Assembly: GCF_002420705.1 (NCBI RefSeq)
Contig: NZ_DIIM01000011.1
Location: 1-64,000, forward strand
DNA length: 64,000 bases
Direction: 5' to 3'
Source: Sphingobacterium sp. UBA5670
Lineage (GTDB): Bacteria > Bacteroidota > Bacteroidia > Sphingobacteriales > Sphingobacteriaceae
Shown: one piece after another, positions 17,513-25,863 of the stretch
Numbering within the stretch: the stretch's first letter is position 1
Layout: each line of letters starts with the position of its first letter
Notes under the pieces: model-generated
What the model was told of the DNA's origin: nothing
Database searches by the model: none
Seen by the model: the letters and a program-made list of their open reading frames with translations, nothing else
Program-made: the position numbers and the translations under genes

Positions 17513-18943
17513 TTATTTTTGGCCTTTCAATATGATATTATCGATGCGGAGACCAGCTTTGTTGGTCGTTATATCTGAGAAGAAGGATAATTTTGAGTTA
17601 GCGGACAGTGTCTTTGCAGTAGAAAGATCTACTGTTACATTAATGAATTTATTTGCATCTGCAGCAAGGATTATTTTAGATTCAGGATTGAATGTTTGAT
17701 CGTTAAATATGATTGCTAGATTTTGCAGGTCGAAATCCTTCGATGTTCCAGTTGCCACATCAAACGAAATTTTTAATTTACTTGCTTTTTCTGTATTAAT
17801 TCCTTCTATAGCCAGCTCCGAATTACCTGTAGTAGGTAACCATACGTGATTGTTTACAATAGTCCCAGTTGTTCTAATATCCGCTTTTGTATATTGATCG
17901 GAGTATTTAACTGTGGTATTCGACCAGCCTTTGAAATCAGCTATTTTAAATTTCTCATCCTTACTTAATGGGGTTGTTCCGAAATCTTCCTCGTACAATA
18001 TTTGTTCAACCGGATCTGTTGTACCGCCACCATTATCTTCATCTTTGCCGATAGTATAAGAGCCTGAAGGAACATCTGTCCAATCAACAATACTTCCTGA
18101 GGCGACAACAGCTGTATTATTACCCGCTTCTTCTTGCAAGGTGATATTATAGCTGTATTTTTTACCTGCTTCATAAGTTGTTGATGATGGTAAAGTCCAG
18201 GTATAAGTCTCATTACCAATTTTAAACTCAACTTTTGCTCCTGCAACACTAGCTACAGGTAATAAGATGGTTTCTGCTGTTGTTGTCGTTGTTCCAGCGG
18301 TTGTTTTTGCTTTGATAGCGGCTGGGTTGGCTCCTCCTGCTAATGTACCTGTTGCTAGGTCGAAGTTGGCAGTTGTATTGAATCCATTGTAGCTTACTGT
18401 AAGACCAGTTAAAGAGCTTACGCCAGTTCCGGCGGCAATCGTCAATTCAATTTTACTTAGTTTGTGGCTAAATTGTAATTGGGCATTTGCTGTATTTTTA
18501 TTGGCACCAGTTACATTATTAGCATACATGAAGTCGATTTTGTTTTGTTGCGTTTGATCGCTTACATTGACTGGGTAGACATTGTTGCTAATTGTTGTTT
18601 GATAAGGATAGTAGGCAATGAAATCTACGTTGGAACCATCAGCAGGATAAGAGATTTCTTCTGTAGCGCTATTCGCTTTGAAGTTTCCGTCTCCACTTGT
18701 CGTTACATACTGTTTGTTGCTTGCCAATGCATTGCTTAAACCGTTGCCGGTTTTCATGAAAACACCGATAGCATCGTTGCTTTCCCAGTTTGCACCAGCT
18801 GCTTTAGTCGTAACTTGATTGGAGATTGTTGAAGAAAAAGTTACCGCTTTGGTAATTTCTTGTTCTGAAACAGGTGCCTTTTGGCAGGAACTTGTAACGG
18901 CTGCCGCCGCAGTCGCTAGGAATAAAAGTTGGTTTACTTTCAT
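17513..18943 (-). CDS. Fimbrillin-like lipoprotein with the shared C-terminal module
   Basis: A 476-residue lipoprotein with lipobox TSSC, Cys20. Residues about 35-290 resemble the fimbrillin family (Mfa/FimA-like N-terminal domain): TTKAAG-NWESNDAIGVFM, VDFIAYYPY, DFMYANN, FSHKLSKIEL. The same ordered blocks occur in the nuclease protein encoded just upstream. A linker rich in Gly, Thr and Asp (DEDNGGGTTDP) leads to a C-terminal module (about 315-476) homologous to that of the DUF5689 protein two genes downstream. It is the second gene of the operon, 37 bases after the nuclease gene. No catalytic residues are visible; I expect a surface-exposed binding or scaffold protein. Whether it polymerises like a fimbrillin is unknown. 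Confidence 0.85.
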   Translation of the reverse strand: MKVNQLLFLATAAAAVTSSCQKAPVSEQEITKAVTFSSTISNQVTTKAAGANWESNDAIGVFMKTGNGLSNALASNKQYVTTSGDGNFKANSATEEISYPADGSNVDFIAYYPYQTTISNNVYPVNVSDQTQQNKIDFMYANNVTGANKNTANAQLQFSHKLSKIELTIAAGTGVSSLTGLTVSYNGFNTTANFDLATGTLAGGANPAAIKAKTTAGTTTTTAETILLPVASVAGAKVEFKIGNETYTWTLPSSTTYEAGKKYSYNITLQEEAGNNTAVVASGSIVDWTDVPSGSYTIGKDEDNGGGTTDPVEQILYEEDFGTTPLSKDEKFKIADFKGWSNTTVKYSDQYTKADIRTTGTIVNNHVWLPTTGNSELAIEGINTEKASKLKISFDVATGTSKDFDLQNLAIIFNDQTFNPESKIILAADANKFINVTVDLSTAKTLSANSKLSFFSDITTNKAGLRIDNIILKGQK

Positions 18944-18980
18944 AATTAAAATGAATTGATATGACTAAGTCGTTTATTAA

Positions 18981-20585
18981 TTATTTCCAAATAGAGGTGT
19001 TAATATTTTCTTTTTGAGTGTCATTTAGATCCGGAAAAAATGTGAAGCCAGTTGCTTTTTCGAGATCGCTTACGGTTAATCTATAATTTTCGAAGGTTAC
19101 TCCTGAAGGAGGGGTTTCATTGTTTATTTTATAGGCAATGGTATAATATTCGGAACCTTTCTTCATGGCTAATGCTTTGAAGTAATATTTGGGTTTAGCG
19201 ATATCTTTTCCGTCATTGTCCTGTGCAAAATCTAAGCTGTTTTCGGTGCTTGTTTTAGGTATTGCACCAGTTACAATATACATGGTGTCGCATTGTGCCG
19301 TCCATGTTCTGACTTTGGTTTCTAGGTTTGCCCAAATTCCTTGGTTAAGACGTGATACCTGAGCTGTCATGTTCGTAAAATAAAACGTTGTTTTATTTTG
19401 AGTTGTGTTTAAGTTGCGGTCGGCACTCGGCAACTGGTGTCCTCTGTCATAACCTGTTGGCTGAAACCCCTTGAATAGATTAGGTTGAAAAGCCGTAGAG
19501 ACTTGCGGGTCATATCCCCATGCATCTGTACGATTGCCTGATCCCAGGATGGTGCTGTATAATGGATAAGCTACCCAATACGCCATTTTTAGTTTTTTGT
19601 CGTACAACATGGCATAGTTTCTACTGTCACTGGCATCTGGCATAAAATGTTGTATAAAAACCTCGTCATTGCTGAGACTGTTCATCTTGGGGATTTCCAG
19701 ATAGGCTTGTGAATCACCGATTCCACCACTCGGTTTACCGTTATCGATTTTGATGTCAAAGCTATATCTGTTGCCAGCGATCAGTTGCTTTAGGTTTTGA
19801 TTTTGTGGTGCCGTCCAGGTATAGCTATCGCCATTAGTGGCAACAAACTTAATTGCCTTTCCGGTGATGTCTTCACCCGGAAGGAGGATAAATTCAATTA
19901 AGGCAGTTTTATTCGCATTTACTGTTATTTTTCCCTGAACATCTTTTTTATCAGTCGAATTCACCGTCAATTTTCCAGATGTTAAGTCGAATCCCCCTTG
20001 GGTGCTTACTGCTGGTAATTTAACAGTAATCTGATTTGCCTCCAGTGCGGCAGTATTGGTAATGGAGAGATTGATGCTGATTTTGCTCAATTGGCGCACA
20101 AAAGAAAGGGGTATCGTATTGTTGCTCTTGTCGATGTTTTTGGCATTGTTGGCGTACATCAGATCTAGAGCTGATGGGTTGGATTGGTCCGTTACATCAA
20201 TGGGGTACTGGAAATCAGTAAGCGATTTGTAAGGATAATAGGCGATAAAATCCACTTTTTCATTGGGCAAGAAAATTGAGTTGCTACTTTGAAATAGTGA
20301 ACCATTGAAGGTAAATACCTGATTTTTGACTTGGTCAATGATGGATGCTGCTCCTAGAGGCTGACCAGATTTGAACATGTATATGCCGATCTCATCATTT
20401 TTATCCCACGATGTTCCTGTCGCTTTTGTGTTGATTTGACCAACGATTGTTGGATTGAATTGTACTGCCGATTGTTCAATTCTAGATGCAGTTTTCTGAC
20501 AGGAATTAAACGTAAGCAATGCAATCATAATGTAAGCTATCCGGAATATGTTTTGCTTCGGGATAGTTATGATCTTGTTAATCAT
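18981..20585 (-). CDS. Fimbrillin-like domain fused to a DRGH-type DNA/RNA non-specific endonuclease
   Basis: A 534-residue lipoprotein with lipobox FNSC, Cys29. The N-terminal region (about 40-280) matches the fimbrillin-like domain of the neighbouring lipoprotein (INTKATGTSWDKNDEIGIYM, VDFIAYYPYKS, LMYANNAK, RQLSKISINL). Residues about 300-534 are a beta-beta-alpha-metal nuclease of the NucA/Serratia type: GYDRGHQLPSADR with the catalytic His383, then FYFTNMTAQVSRLNQGIWANLE with the metal-binding Asn and Glu. The product would be a nuclease displayed on the outer membrane that cleaves DNA and RNA without sequence preference. It is the first gene of the operon, behind a TAnnTTTG promoter. 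Fusion of a fimbrillin domain to a nuclease is unusual and suggests surface tethering. Confidence 0.9.
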   Translation of the reverse strand: MINKIITIPKQNIFRIAYIMIALLTFNSCQKTASRIEQSAVQFNPTIVGQINTKATGTSWDKNDEIGIYMFKSGQPLGAASIIDQVKNQVFTFNGSLFQSSNSIFLPNEKVDFIAYYPYKSLTDFQYPIDVTDQSNPSALDLMYANNAKNIDKSNNTIPLSFVRQLSKISINLSITNTAALEANQITVKLPAVSTQGGFDLTSGKLTVNSTDKKDVQGKITVNANKTALIEFILLPGEDITGKAIKFVATNGDSYTWTAPQNQNLKQLIAGNRYSFDIKIDNGKPSGGIGDSQAYLEIPKMNSLSNDEVFIQHFMPDASDSRNYAMLYDKKLKMAYWVAYPLYSTILGSGNRTDAWGYDPQVSTAFQPNLFKGFQPTGYDRGHQLPSADRNLNTTQNKTTFYFTNMTAQVSRLNQGIWANLETKVRTWTAQCDTMYIVTGAIPKTSTENSLDFAQDNDGKDIAKPKYYFKALAMKKGSEYYTIAYKINNETPPSGVTFENYRLTVSDLEKATGFTFFPDLNDTQKENINTSIWK

Positions 20586-20618
20586 ATTGATAGTTAGTGT
20601 TTGTTAATAAAGCAATGA

Positions 20619-20626
20619 CAAAAATA
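20619..20626 (-). promoter_or_regulatory. Promoter -7 element of the nuclease/TonB operon
   Basis: On the minus strand this reads TATTTTTG, an exact TAnnTTTG match, about 34 bases before the ATG at 20585. Upstream of it lie short TTAAG/TTAAC repeats (around 20627-20645) that could bind a regulator. I found no clear -33. Confidence 0.5.
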
Positions 20627-20685
20627 CTTAAGTTAAGTTAAATTAATGTGAACCTTTTATGTTCTTTTGTGCAATTAAATATTTA

Positions 20686-20719
20686 TTTGATGTATCAGTT
20701 TGATTTTTAGGTATATTTG
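20686..20719 (+). promoter_or_regulatory. Promoter of the C11 peptidase gene
   Basis: TTTG at 20686-20689 is followed after 22 bases by TATATTTG at 20712-20719, close to the Bacteroidota -33/-7 pattern. It overlaps a possible upstream TTG start at 20717, so translation must begin further down, at the ATG at 20750. It faces the nuclease operon promoter about 60 bases away. Confidence 0.55.
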
Positions 20720-20749
20720 TTGCGATTTAATTGTGTTTTGATAAATTCT

Positions 20750-21871
20750 ATGGTGTTTAGATTATTTGTGGTATTATGCATGTTATTTGTTATTCCGTTA
20801 ACTAGTTGCAATGACAAAAAAGATATTGTAAACGAGCAAGATAGCCGTGTTGTGTTGGTTTATATTGGTGCCAACAATAATTTGGTTTCCGATGCGTATA
20901 ATAGCCTTAATGCCATGGAAGAAGGCATGGTCGGATTGGATGCTGATGTCTATGTATATGCCGCCTTGGCTGGTACTACGCCCAAAATCTATAAGATTGT
21001 AGCAGATCAAAGTCCAGAAATCAAGAGTACTGTCGTCAAATCTTACGGCGATCAAGATTCAGCGAATCCAGAGGTAATGAAACAAATCCTGCAGACTATG
21101 AAAGGGTATGTTGGTAATCGTCCATCGGGGCTGGTTTTGTGGTCACATGCAACAAACTGGCTGCCGAATGTTGGGGTCAAGTTAATGTCGTTTAATGAAG
21201 ATCGCGGAAATAAAACGGAGCTGCGAGATCTGCAGACGATCATTCCTTCCGGTCTCGATTTCTTAATGTTTGATGCCTGTTCTATGGCAAGCGTTGAAGT
21301 CTTGTATCAGCTTCGGGACAAGGCCAAATACACGATTGCCTCGCCAGCGGAAGTATTATCAACCAGTATGCCTTATGAATTGGTGTTGCAGCACCTGGTT
21401 GATCCTAATCTTGAAAGAGGACTGAAGTCCACTGCCTCGACATATTTTAATTTTTATAATCAATTAACGGGGCCCTATCAGTCGGCTACCATTTCTGTGG
21501 TCAATAATGCCTATTGGTCGGAGCTCGCAAATAACGTCCATATTGCGCTGACTAAGTCCCCCCTGACAACCATCTACCGGGATAACTTGCAACGGTTGGA
21601 TTTTGATGATAAGTCCTTATCAGCAGGTTTTGATTTTCTTGATTTTGTCAATCAGAACATGTTGTCGTCTGATGGAGAAGCAATAAGGTCCACTGTTTCG
21701 AAATTGGTCGTCTATAATGCGAATACGAGAAATTTTTTAGGCAAACCCATTTTAAAGTTCTCTGGGTTATCTTGTTATGTTCCAAATGATTTAAATAAGT
21801 GGATACATCCCTATTATAATGGGCTTCAATGGGCTAAGGACAGTGGTTTTAATTCCTTCGTGAGGGAGTAA
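20750..21871 (+). CDS. Clostripain-like (C11) cysteine peptidase lipoprotein
   Basis: A 373-residue exported peptidase of the C11/clostripain clan CD type. The start at 20750 gives a lipoprotein signal with lipobox PLTSC (Cys20). The catalytic His133 is in LWSHATNW and the catalytic Cys177 is in FDACSMASVEV; the ordered pattern VLVYIGANNNL ... LNAMEEGM ... SPAEVLSTSMPYE is typical of the family. C11 enzymes usually cleave after Arg or Lys and some are self-activating; cleavage preference is not provable here. It is divergent from the nuclease operon and shares its promoter region, so co-regulation is possible. A nutrient-scavenging or surface-processing role is inferred. Confidence 0.88.
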   Translation: MVFRLFVVLCMLFVIPLTSCNDKKDIVNEQDSRVVLVYIGANNNLVSDAYNSLNAMEEGMVGLDADVYVYAALAGTTPKIYKIVADQSPEIKSTVVKSYGDQDSANPEVMKQILQTMKGYVGNRPSGLVLWSHATNWLPNVGVKLMSFNEDRGNKTELRDLQTIIPSGLDFLMFDACSMASVEVLYQLRDKAKYTIASPAEVLSTSMPYELVLQHLVDPNLERGLKSTASTYFNFYNQLTGPYQSATISVVNNAYWSELANNVHIALTKSPLTTIYRDNLQRLDFDDKSLSAGFDFLDFVNQNMLSSDGEAIRSTVSKLVVYNANTRNFLGKPILKFSGLSCYVPNDLNKWIHPYYNGLQWAKDSGFNSFVRE

Positions 21872-22051
21872 TAACATCTGTGAAGGAGTAATGACTTCAC
21901 ATCGATTTTCTTCATTTTTCCCTGAAATCAGGTAGTAAAATGCATGCTCGCTTTTAATAAATTTGTCAATAAGAAAAAAATAGCACAATGTTTGCTGTTA
22001 ATGTCAAAACATATATTGATTTGACAAATTATTAATCGTTACCAGCTTGTA

Positions 22052-22756
22052 ATGAACGGGATATTTAAAGCAAAAAGAAAATTGAAGAGATTTTATGCGG
22101 TCATCTGTGCCTTTTTAATGACATTGACCTTGTCGAGCTGTTTTGATTTTGTTGAACAGATCGATTTAAAATCGAATGGATCGGGGCATATTGCAGCGAC
22201 ATTAAATTTAAGCAAGAGCAAGACCAAGGTATCTTCTTTGATGAAAATGAAAAGTATCAAGGGAATTCAGATTCCCTCTCAGGCCGATATGGAAAAAGAG
22301 ATCCGATCTGCCGTTCAGCTGCTCAAGCAGACGAAGGGCATCTCCAATGTGCAATATAAAACAGATTTTACCAATTACATCGTCAACATTTCCTGTGATT
22401 TTAGTCAGATAGAGTCGTTGAATGCCTTTTCGGATATATTGGCGAATCGTTTTAAAACGAAGATTTCAAATTCGAACCGTTATTATTATCATGCGCAAAG
22501 CAATGTATTTGAGCGCAAATTTGTTGCTTCGGCGGACTGGAAAGCAAAATTTAATCAGCTGGGGAGCGACAATACAACGCAATTCGCAGATGCATTCTAT
22601 ACGCAGATTGTACGGTTTGAGAAACCTGTTTTGTCTCAGGCAAACAGTCTGGCAAAGGTTGCCGGAAATAAAAAGGGTGTATTGCTAAAATTACCTTTTA
22701 TGGATTTGGTATATGGCAAATCGAGTCTGGCAAATAAAATCATATTAACAAAATAA
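22052..22756 (+). CDS. Hypothetical lipoprotein, LppM-like overall shape
   Basis: A 234-residue protein with a lipobox LTLSSC (Cys30) after a basic N-terminus and hydrophobic stretch. The mature part opens with FDFVEQIDLKSNGSGHIAATLNLS, a beta-hairpin style start common in small Bacteroidota and actinobacterial lipoproteins. It continues with a mixed alpha/beta segment containing two predicted helices (about 70-90 and 125-140). No catalytic motif is seen. The DUF4836 protein follows 91 bases downstream and the two are probably co-transcribed; both look like cell-envelope proteins. Function unknown. Confidence 0.8.
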   Translation: MNGIFKAKRKLKRFYAVICAFLMTLTLSSCFDFVEQIDLKSNGSGHIAATLNLSKSKTKVSSLMKMKSIKGIQIPSQADMEKEIRSAVQLLKQTKGISNVQYKTDFTNYIVNISCDFSQIESLNAFSDILANRFKTKISNSNRYYYHAQSNVFERKFVASADWKAKFNQLGSDNTTQFADAFYTQIVRFEKPVLSQANSLAKVAGNKKGVLLKLPFMDLVYGKSSLANKIILTK

Positions 22757-22781
22757 CCGAATAGCATTGGTGAAGCCGGAA

Positions 22782-22818
22782 ACCTGTCTAGAGCTGAAAA
22801 CGCCTCTGTATGACAGGT
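22782..22818. other. Stem-loop between the lipoprotein and DUF4836 genes
   Basis: ACCTGTC at 22782-22788 pairs with GACAGGT at 22812-22818, with an inner AGAG/CTCT stem. No T-run follows, so it is more likely an mRNA processing or stability element than a terminator. Confidence 0.35.
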
Positions 22819-22847
22819 AGGGTGTAACTGAAAAAATTATTTATACG

Positions 22848-24836
22848 ATGAAATCAAAATTTATACTGGCAGGAATAGCCTATTTGTCCTTTGTGGCAAG
22901 TGTGAAGTCGCAGGACTTGATCAAACAGATCCCCGGGGATGCTGAAATGGTTGCTGCTTTCAATATGAAAGATATTGTACAGAAGGCAAATGCAAATAAG
23001 CTCAATGAGTTACTTCAGAAAACCGGTTTTTTTGAAAAATCAGGAATCTCAGCGAATAATGATATTAAAAATTTGGGGGTAGATTTATCGCAGACTGCCT
23101 ATTTCTATACCAGAAAGACCGACAGTGTCAGCTTTACGGAATTTATATTTTCCTTAAACAATAAAGGACAATTTGAGAAGTTGCTTCACGAGGCGGGCGA
23201 ACCAAAGTCATTTTCCAATGGCTATACGAGCATAGGGCTCAAGGCTGGAAGCATGTTGGTTTATAACGATCAGATTGCTCGATTTATTTCAGCGACGACG
23301 AATACCACCTTTTTGGACAATGATTCCATTGCAAGTCGTTATGGAATCAAAAAGGTTGATTATGTAGCGCGTCCAGCGGATGATGTAGATGCTTGGGCAG
23401 ATACGACGGTAGCAGCAATGGACTCTGCAGCTGTGGTTTGGGATGCGGATGAGCGATTGGCGGTGCCAGAATATCCACCCGTTGCAATTGCAGTAGAACC
23501 GGATACTATCGAATTAGGTGCGACGGAAGCATTGCCTCCAGTTGTTGATATTGCTGAGGCTGCGGCGGATGCAGTGGCCGATGCGGCAGAAATGCATGAT
23601 CCCAGTTATTATGATTCGCTCTATACAGCGTATGAAGATCAAAATCGTAAAAATGATTCCATTCGTAATGGGCTGCGCGATAAGTGGCTTTTAAGCGAGG
23701 TTACACGTTTGCTCTCCGGAAGTTATAAATCCCTATCAAATGCTGACCAGCAGAAAGTTGTAAAGAATCTGGGGCTTATTCGCTTGTACATCCCCCATGT
23801 AGAGGATCTATACCGAGGTCTTACACCATACACCTCGCTTCCTTATTATTACATGGGGATCAAATTGGATAAATTCAAAACTGGATATCAGGATGGAATA
23901 TTGGATTTATTGCAAGAGGGAAATGTGCTGAAATTAAAAGGCTCTGTAGGGTTAGATAAGGAGCTTGCTGAAATGTCCAAAAGGATGTATACTAGAAAAC
24001 CCAATTCGAAGTTTAGTAAATATTTAACCGATAAAAGCTTAGGTTTTTTCAATGTTAATATTAATTCGGAGGCTTATCTGAGAGAGATGCCGGCCTATAT
24101 GGCAAAATATTACAGCGGTTTACTTGGTCCACAACAAGATGTTGTGGAATGGGGGCTAATGGCTCTTGAAATAGCACTGGATGAAAAAGCAATTGCCCAG
24201 GTCATGCCCGGAGATCATCTTGTGGTTGTAAATGGTCTTCGTAAGTTTAAGAAAGACTATATCGATTATACCTATGACGATGATTACAATGCGACCGAAG
24301 TGAAAAAGACAAAGGAAGAAACACTTCCTGTATTTATCTGGATGTTTACATCAAAGGATCAAAGACTGATAAAAAAAGGTCTAGAAATGGCTGTTTCAAA
24401 GCATGTTGGACAGATTCATGACGGTATTTATACATTTTCGACAAAGAAAGCCATGGATTTTCCCATGTATGTTCTTATGAAAGAAGATCTCGTCATGGTG
24501 AGTAATGATTCGTTGTCTTTAAATGATATCCGTCAGAATAAGATGGTGGCTTCCGTCAATAAAGATTTTGTAAAACTGATGAAGCAAAATAAAATGTCTG
24601 CAGCCATTGATCTGCAGAAGTTGCCTGGTATGTTAAAGGAAATGGGCGTTGCACCAGGTAAACAATGGGAAGCAACGGTGGCGCAACTTAATCAATATGG
24701 TAGTACAGCCATTACCTCGAAAGGAGTAGTCGGCAACCGCGCGGAAGTTGAAATGTCGACAACATTACCACAAACAAGCGATGGTGCACTCAGTTATTTA
24801 CTTGACCAGATTATAACAGAATTAAATAAAAAGTAA
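22848..24836 (+). CDS. DUF4836-like exported protein with an acidic Ala/Asp/Pro-rich insert
   Basis: A 662-residue protein with a cleavable signal peptide (FVASVKSQ, about residue 21). The N-terminal region LIKQIPGDAEMVAAFNMKDIVQK, and later repeats of a 'predicted cost to itself as substrate' beta-alpha type such as KSLGFFNVNINSEAYL, resemble the Bacteroidota DUF4836 family. Between about residues 175 and 270 lies an acidic low-complexity insert rich in Ala, Asp, Val and Pro (DDVDAWADTTVAAMDSAAV). It may be a flexible linker separating two folded halves. No enzymatic motif is visible. Probably periplasmic or outer-membrane associated; function unknown. Confidence 0.8.
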   Translation: MKSKFILAGIAYLSFVASVKSQDLIKQIPGDAEMVAAFNMKDIVQKANANKLNELLQKTGFFEKSGISANNDIKNLGVDLSQTAYFYTRKTDSVSFTEFIFSLNNKGQFEKLLHEAGEPKSFSNGYTSIGLKAGSMLVYNDQIARFISATTNTTFLDNDSIASRYGIKKVDYVARPADDVDAWADTTVAAMDSAAVVWDADERLAVPEYPPVAIAVEPDTIELGATEALPPVVDIAEAAADAVADAAEMHDPSYYDSLYTAYEDQNRKNDSIRNGLRDKWLLSEVTRLLSGSYKSLSNADQQKVVKNLGLIRLYIPHVEDLYRGLTPYTSLPYYYMGIKLDKFKTGYQDGILDLLQEGNVLKLKGSVGLDKELAEMSKRMYTRKPNSKFSKYLTDKSLGFFNVNINSEAYLREMPAYMAKYYSGLLGPQQDVVEWGLMALEIALDEKAIAQVMPGDHLVVVNGLRKFKKDYIDYTYDDDYNATEVKKTKEETLPVFIWMFTSKDQRLIKKGLEMAVSKHVGQIHDGIYTFSTKKAMDFPMYVLMKEDLVMVSNDSLSLNDIRQNKMVASVNKDFVKLMKQNKMSAAIDLQKLPGMLKEMGVAPGKQWEATVAQLNQYGSTAITSKGVVGNRAEVEMSTTLPQTSDGALSYLLDQIITELNKK

Positions 24837-24950
24837 AAAAAAGGTTTGCAAAACAATTTTATTGCACCATTGTTTGGGGGTCTTTTGTAATATTATGGTT
24901 ATATTTTTATAATGTTAAAATAATATTAAGGCTGTTTAGCTTGTTTGTGG

Positions 24951-24958
24951 TACTTTTG
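24951..24958 (+). promoter_or_regulatory. Promoter -7 element of the PHP phosphatase gene
   Basis: TACTTTTG matches TAnnTTTG and lies 52 bases before the ATG at 25011. It indicates that the phosphatase gene has its own promoter rather than depending on the DUF4836 gene upstream. Confidence 0.5.
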
Positions 24959-25010
24959 ACATTTAATAAATTATTTAAAAAGACAAACTAAACGATTTAT
25001 ATATCAAGAT

Positions 25011-25811
25011 ATGGGGATATTTTCAAAACTGTTTGGAAACAAAACTCAAGATTCAAAAGTAAAGGTAGTAGGTAAATTGGCCTTTCTGGAGGTGGATATG
25101 CACAACCATATCCTTCCTGGGATAGATGATGGAAGTCAATCTATTGAACAATCAATGACGTTGTTGAAAGGACTTGGACGAATGGGTTTCGAGAAATTTA
25201 TTTGTACGCCGCATATTATGGATGGCGTTCACCCAAATTCGATTCGTACGATTGAAGCTTCAAAGGATAAGTTAATGGCTGGACTAAAAGGCGGGCCCAC
25301 TCTGCCGGAAATTCATGCTGCTGCTGAGCATATGATTGATGATGGAATTACAGCACTCATTGACTCGAATGAACTTTGTGTCATGCCTGGTGGCTATGTG
25401 CTGATCGAGATGTCTTATTTACAGGAGTCAAAAGCGCTATTTCAAACAATTTTGGATATTCAAAATCTTGGTTATCAACCTATTTTGGCGCATCCAGAAC
25501 GTTATAATTATTATCATTATAACTTTAACATGTATAAGCAGATTAAGGATGCAGGTTGTATGTTACAGCTCAACTTGTTATCCATCAGTCGATATTATGG
25601 TGTTGAAGTGAAATCTGCGGCCTTGACGATGATTAAATCGGGGATGTATGATTTTGTGGGTACGGATGTACACCACGAACGACACTTGGCTGCCTTGGAA
25701 GATGTTGTGGCCAAATACCCGGTCCGTGAGCTACTAAAAACCTGCCCGATATTAAATCCATCGCTGCAGGACCATTTAGGAAGCAGTAAGAATACGATTG
25801 CTGCTGGATAA
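25011..25811 (+). CDS. CpsB/CapC/YwqE-type PHP tyrosine-protein phosphatase
   Basis: A 266-residue cytoplasmic metallophosphatase of the PHP fold. Metal ligands appear in order: DMHNHILPGIDDG (His31, His33), CTPHIMDG, AAEHMIDD, LAHPERYNYY and GTDVHHERH. In other bacteria this family dephosphorylates the tyrosine kinase that controls capsule or exopolysaccharide assembly. No polysaccharide genes or tyrosine kinase are seen in this window, so here it stands apart from its usual partners. Some homologues are annotated as histidinol phosphatase; the absence of his genes argues against that. A clear terminator follows. Confidence 0.9.
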   Translation: MGIFSKLFGNKTQDSKVKVVGKLAFLEVDMHNHILPGIDDGSQSIEQSMTLLKGLGRMGFEKFICTPHIMDGVHPNSIRTIEASKDKLMAGLKGGPTLPEIHAAAEHMIDDGITALIDSNELCVMPGGYVLIEMSYLQESKALFQTILDIQNLGYQPILAHPERYNYYHYNFNMYKQIKDAGCMLQLNLLSISRYYGVEVKSAALTMIKSGMYDFVGTDVHHERHLAALEDVVAKYPVRELLKTCPILNPSLQDHLGSSKNTIAAG

Positions 25812-25832
25812 TATAAAATCCATCAGGTATAG

Positions 25833-25863
25833 AAAAGAGACGCTTAGACGTCTCTTTTTTTTT
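25833..25863 (+). terminator. Terminator after the PHP phosphatase gene
   Basis: The perfect arms AAAAGAGACG and CGTCTCTTTT enclose a six-base loop, followed by a long T-run. Confidence 0.9.

Noticed and set aside
20717..20749. Upstream TTG start for the C11 peptidase
   Set aside because: It overlaps a matching -7 promoter element, so it would not be transcribed as a full leader; the ATG at 20750 gives a proper lipoprotein signal.
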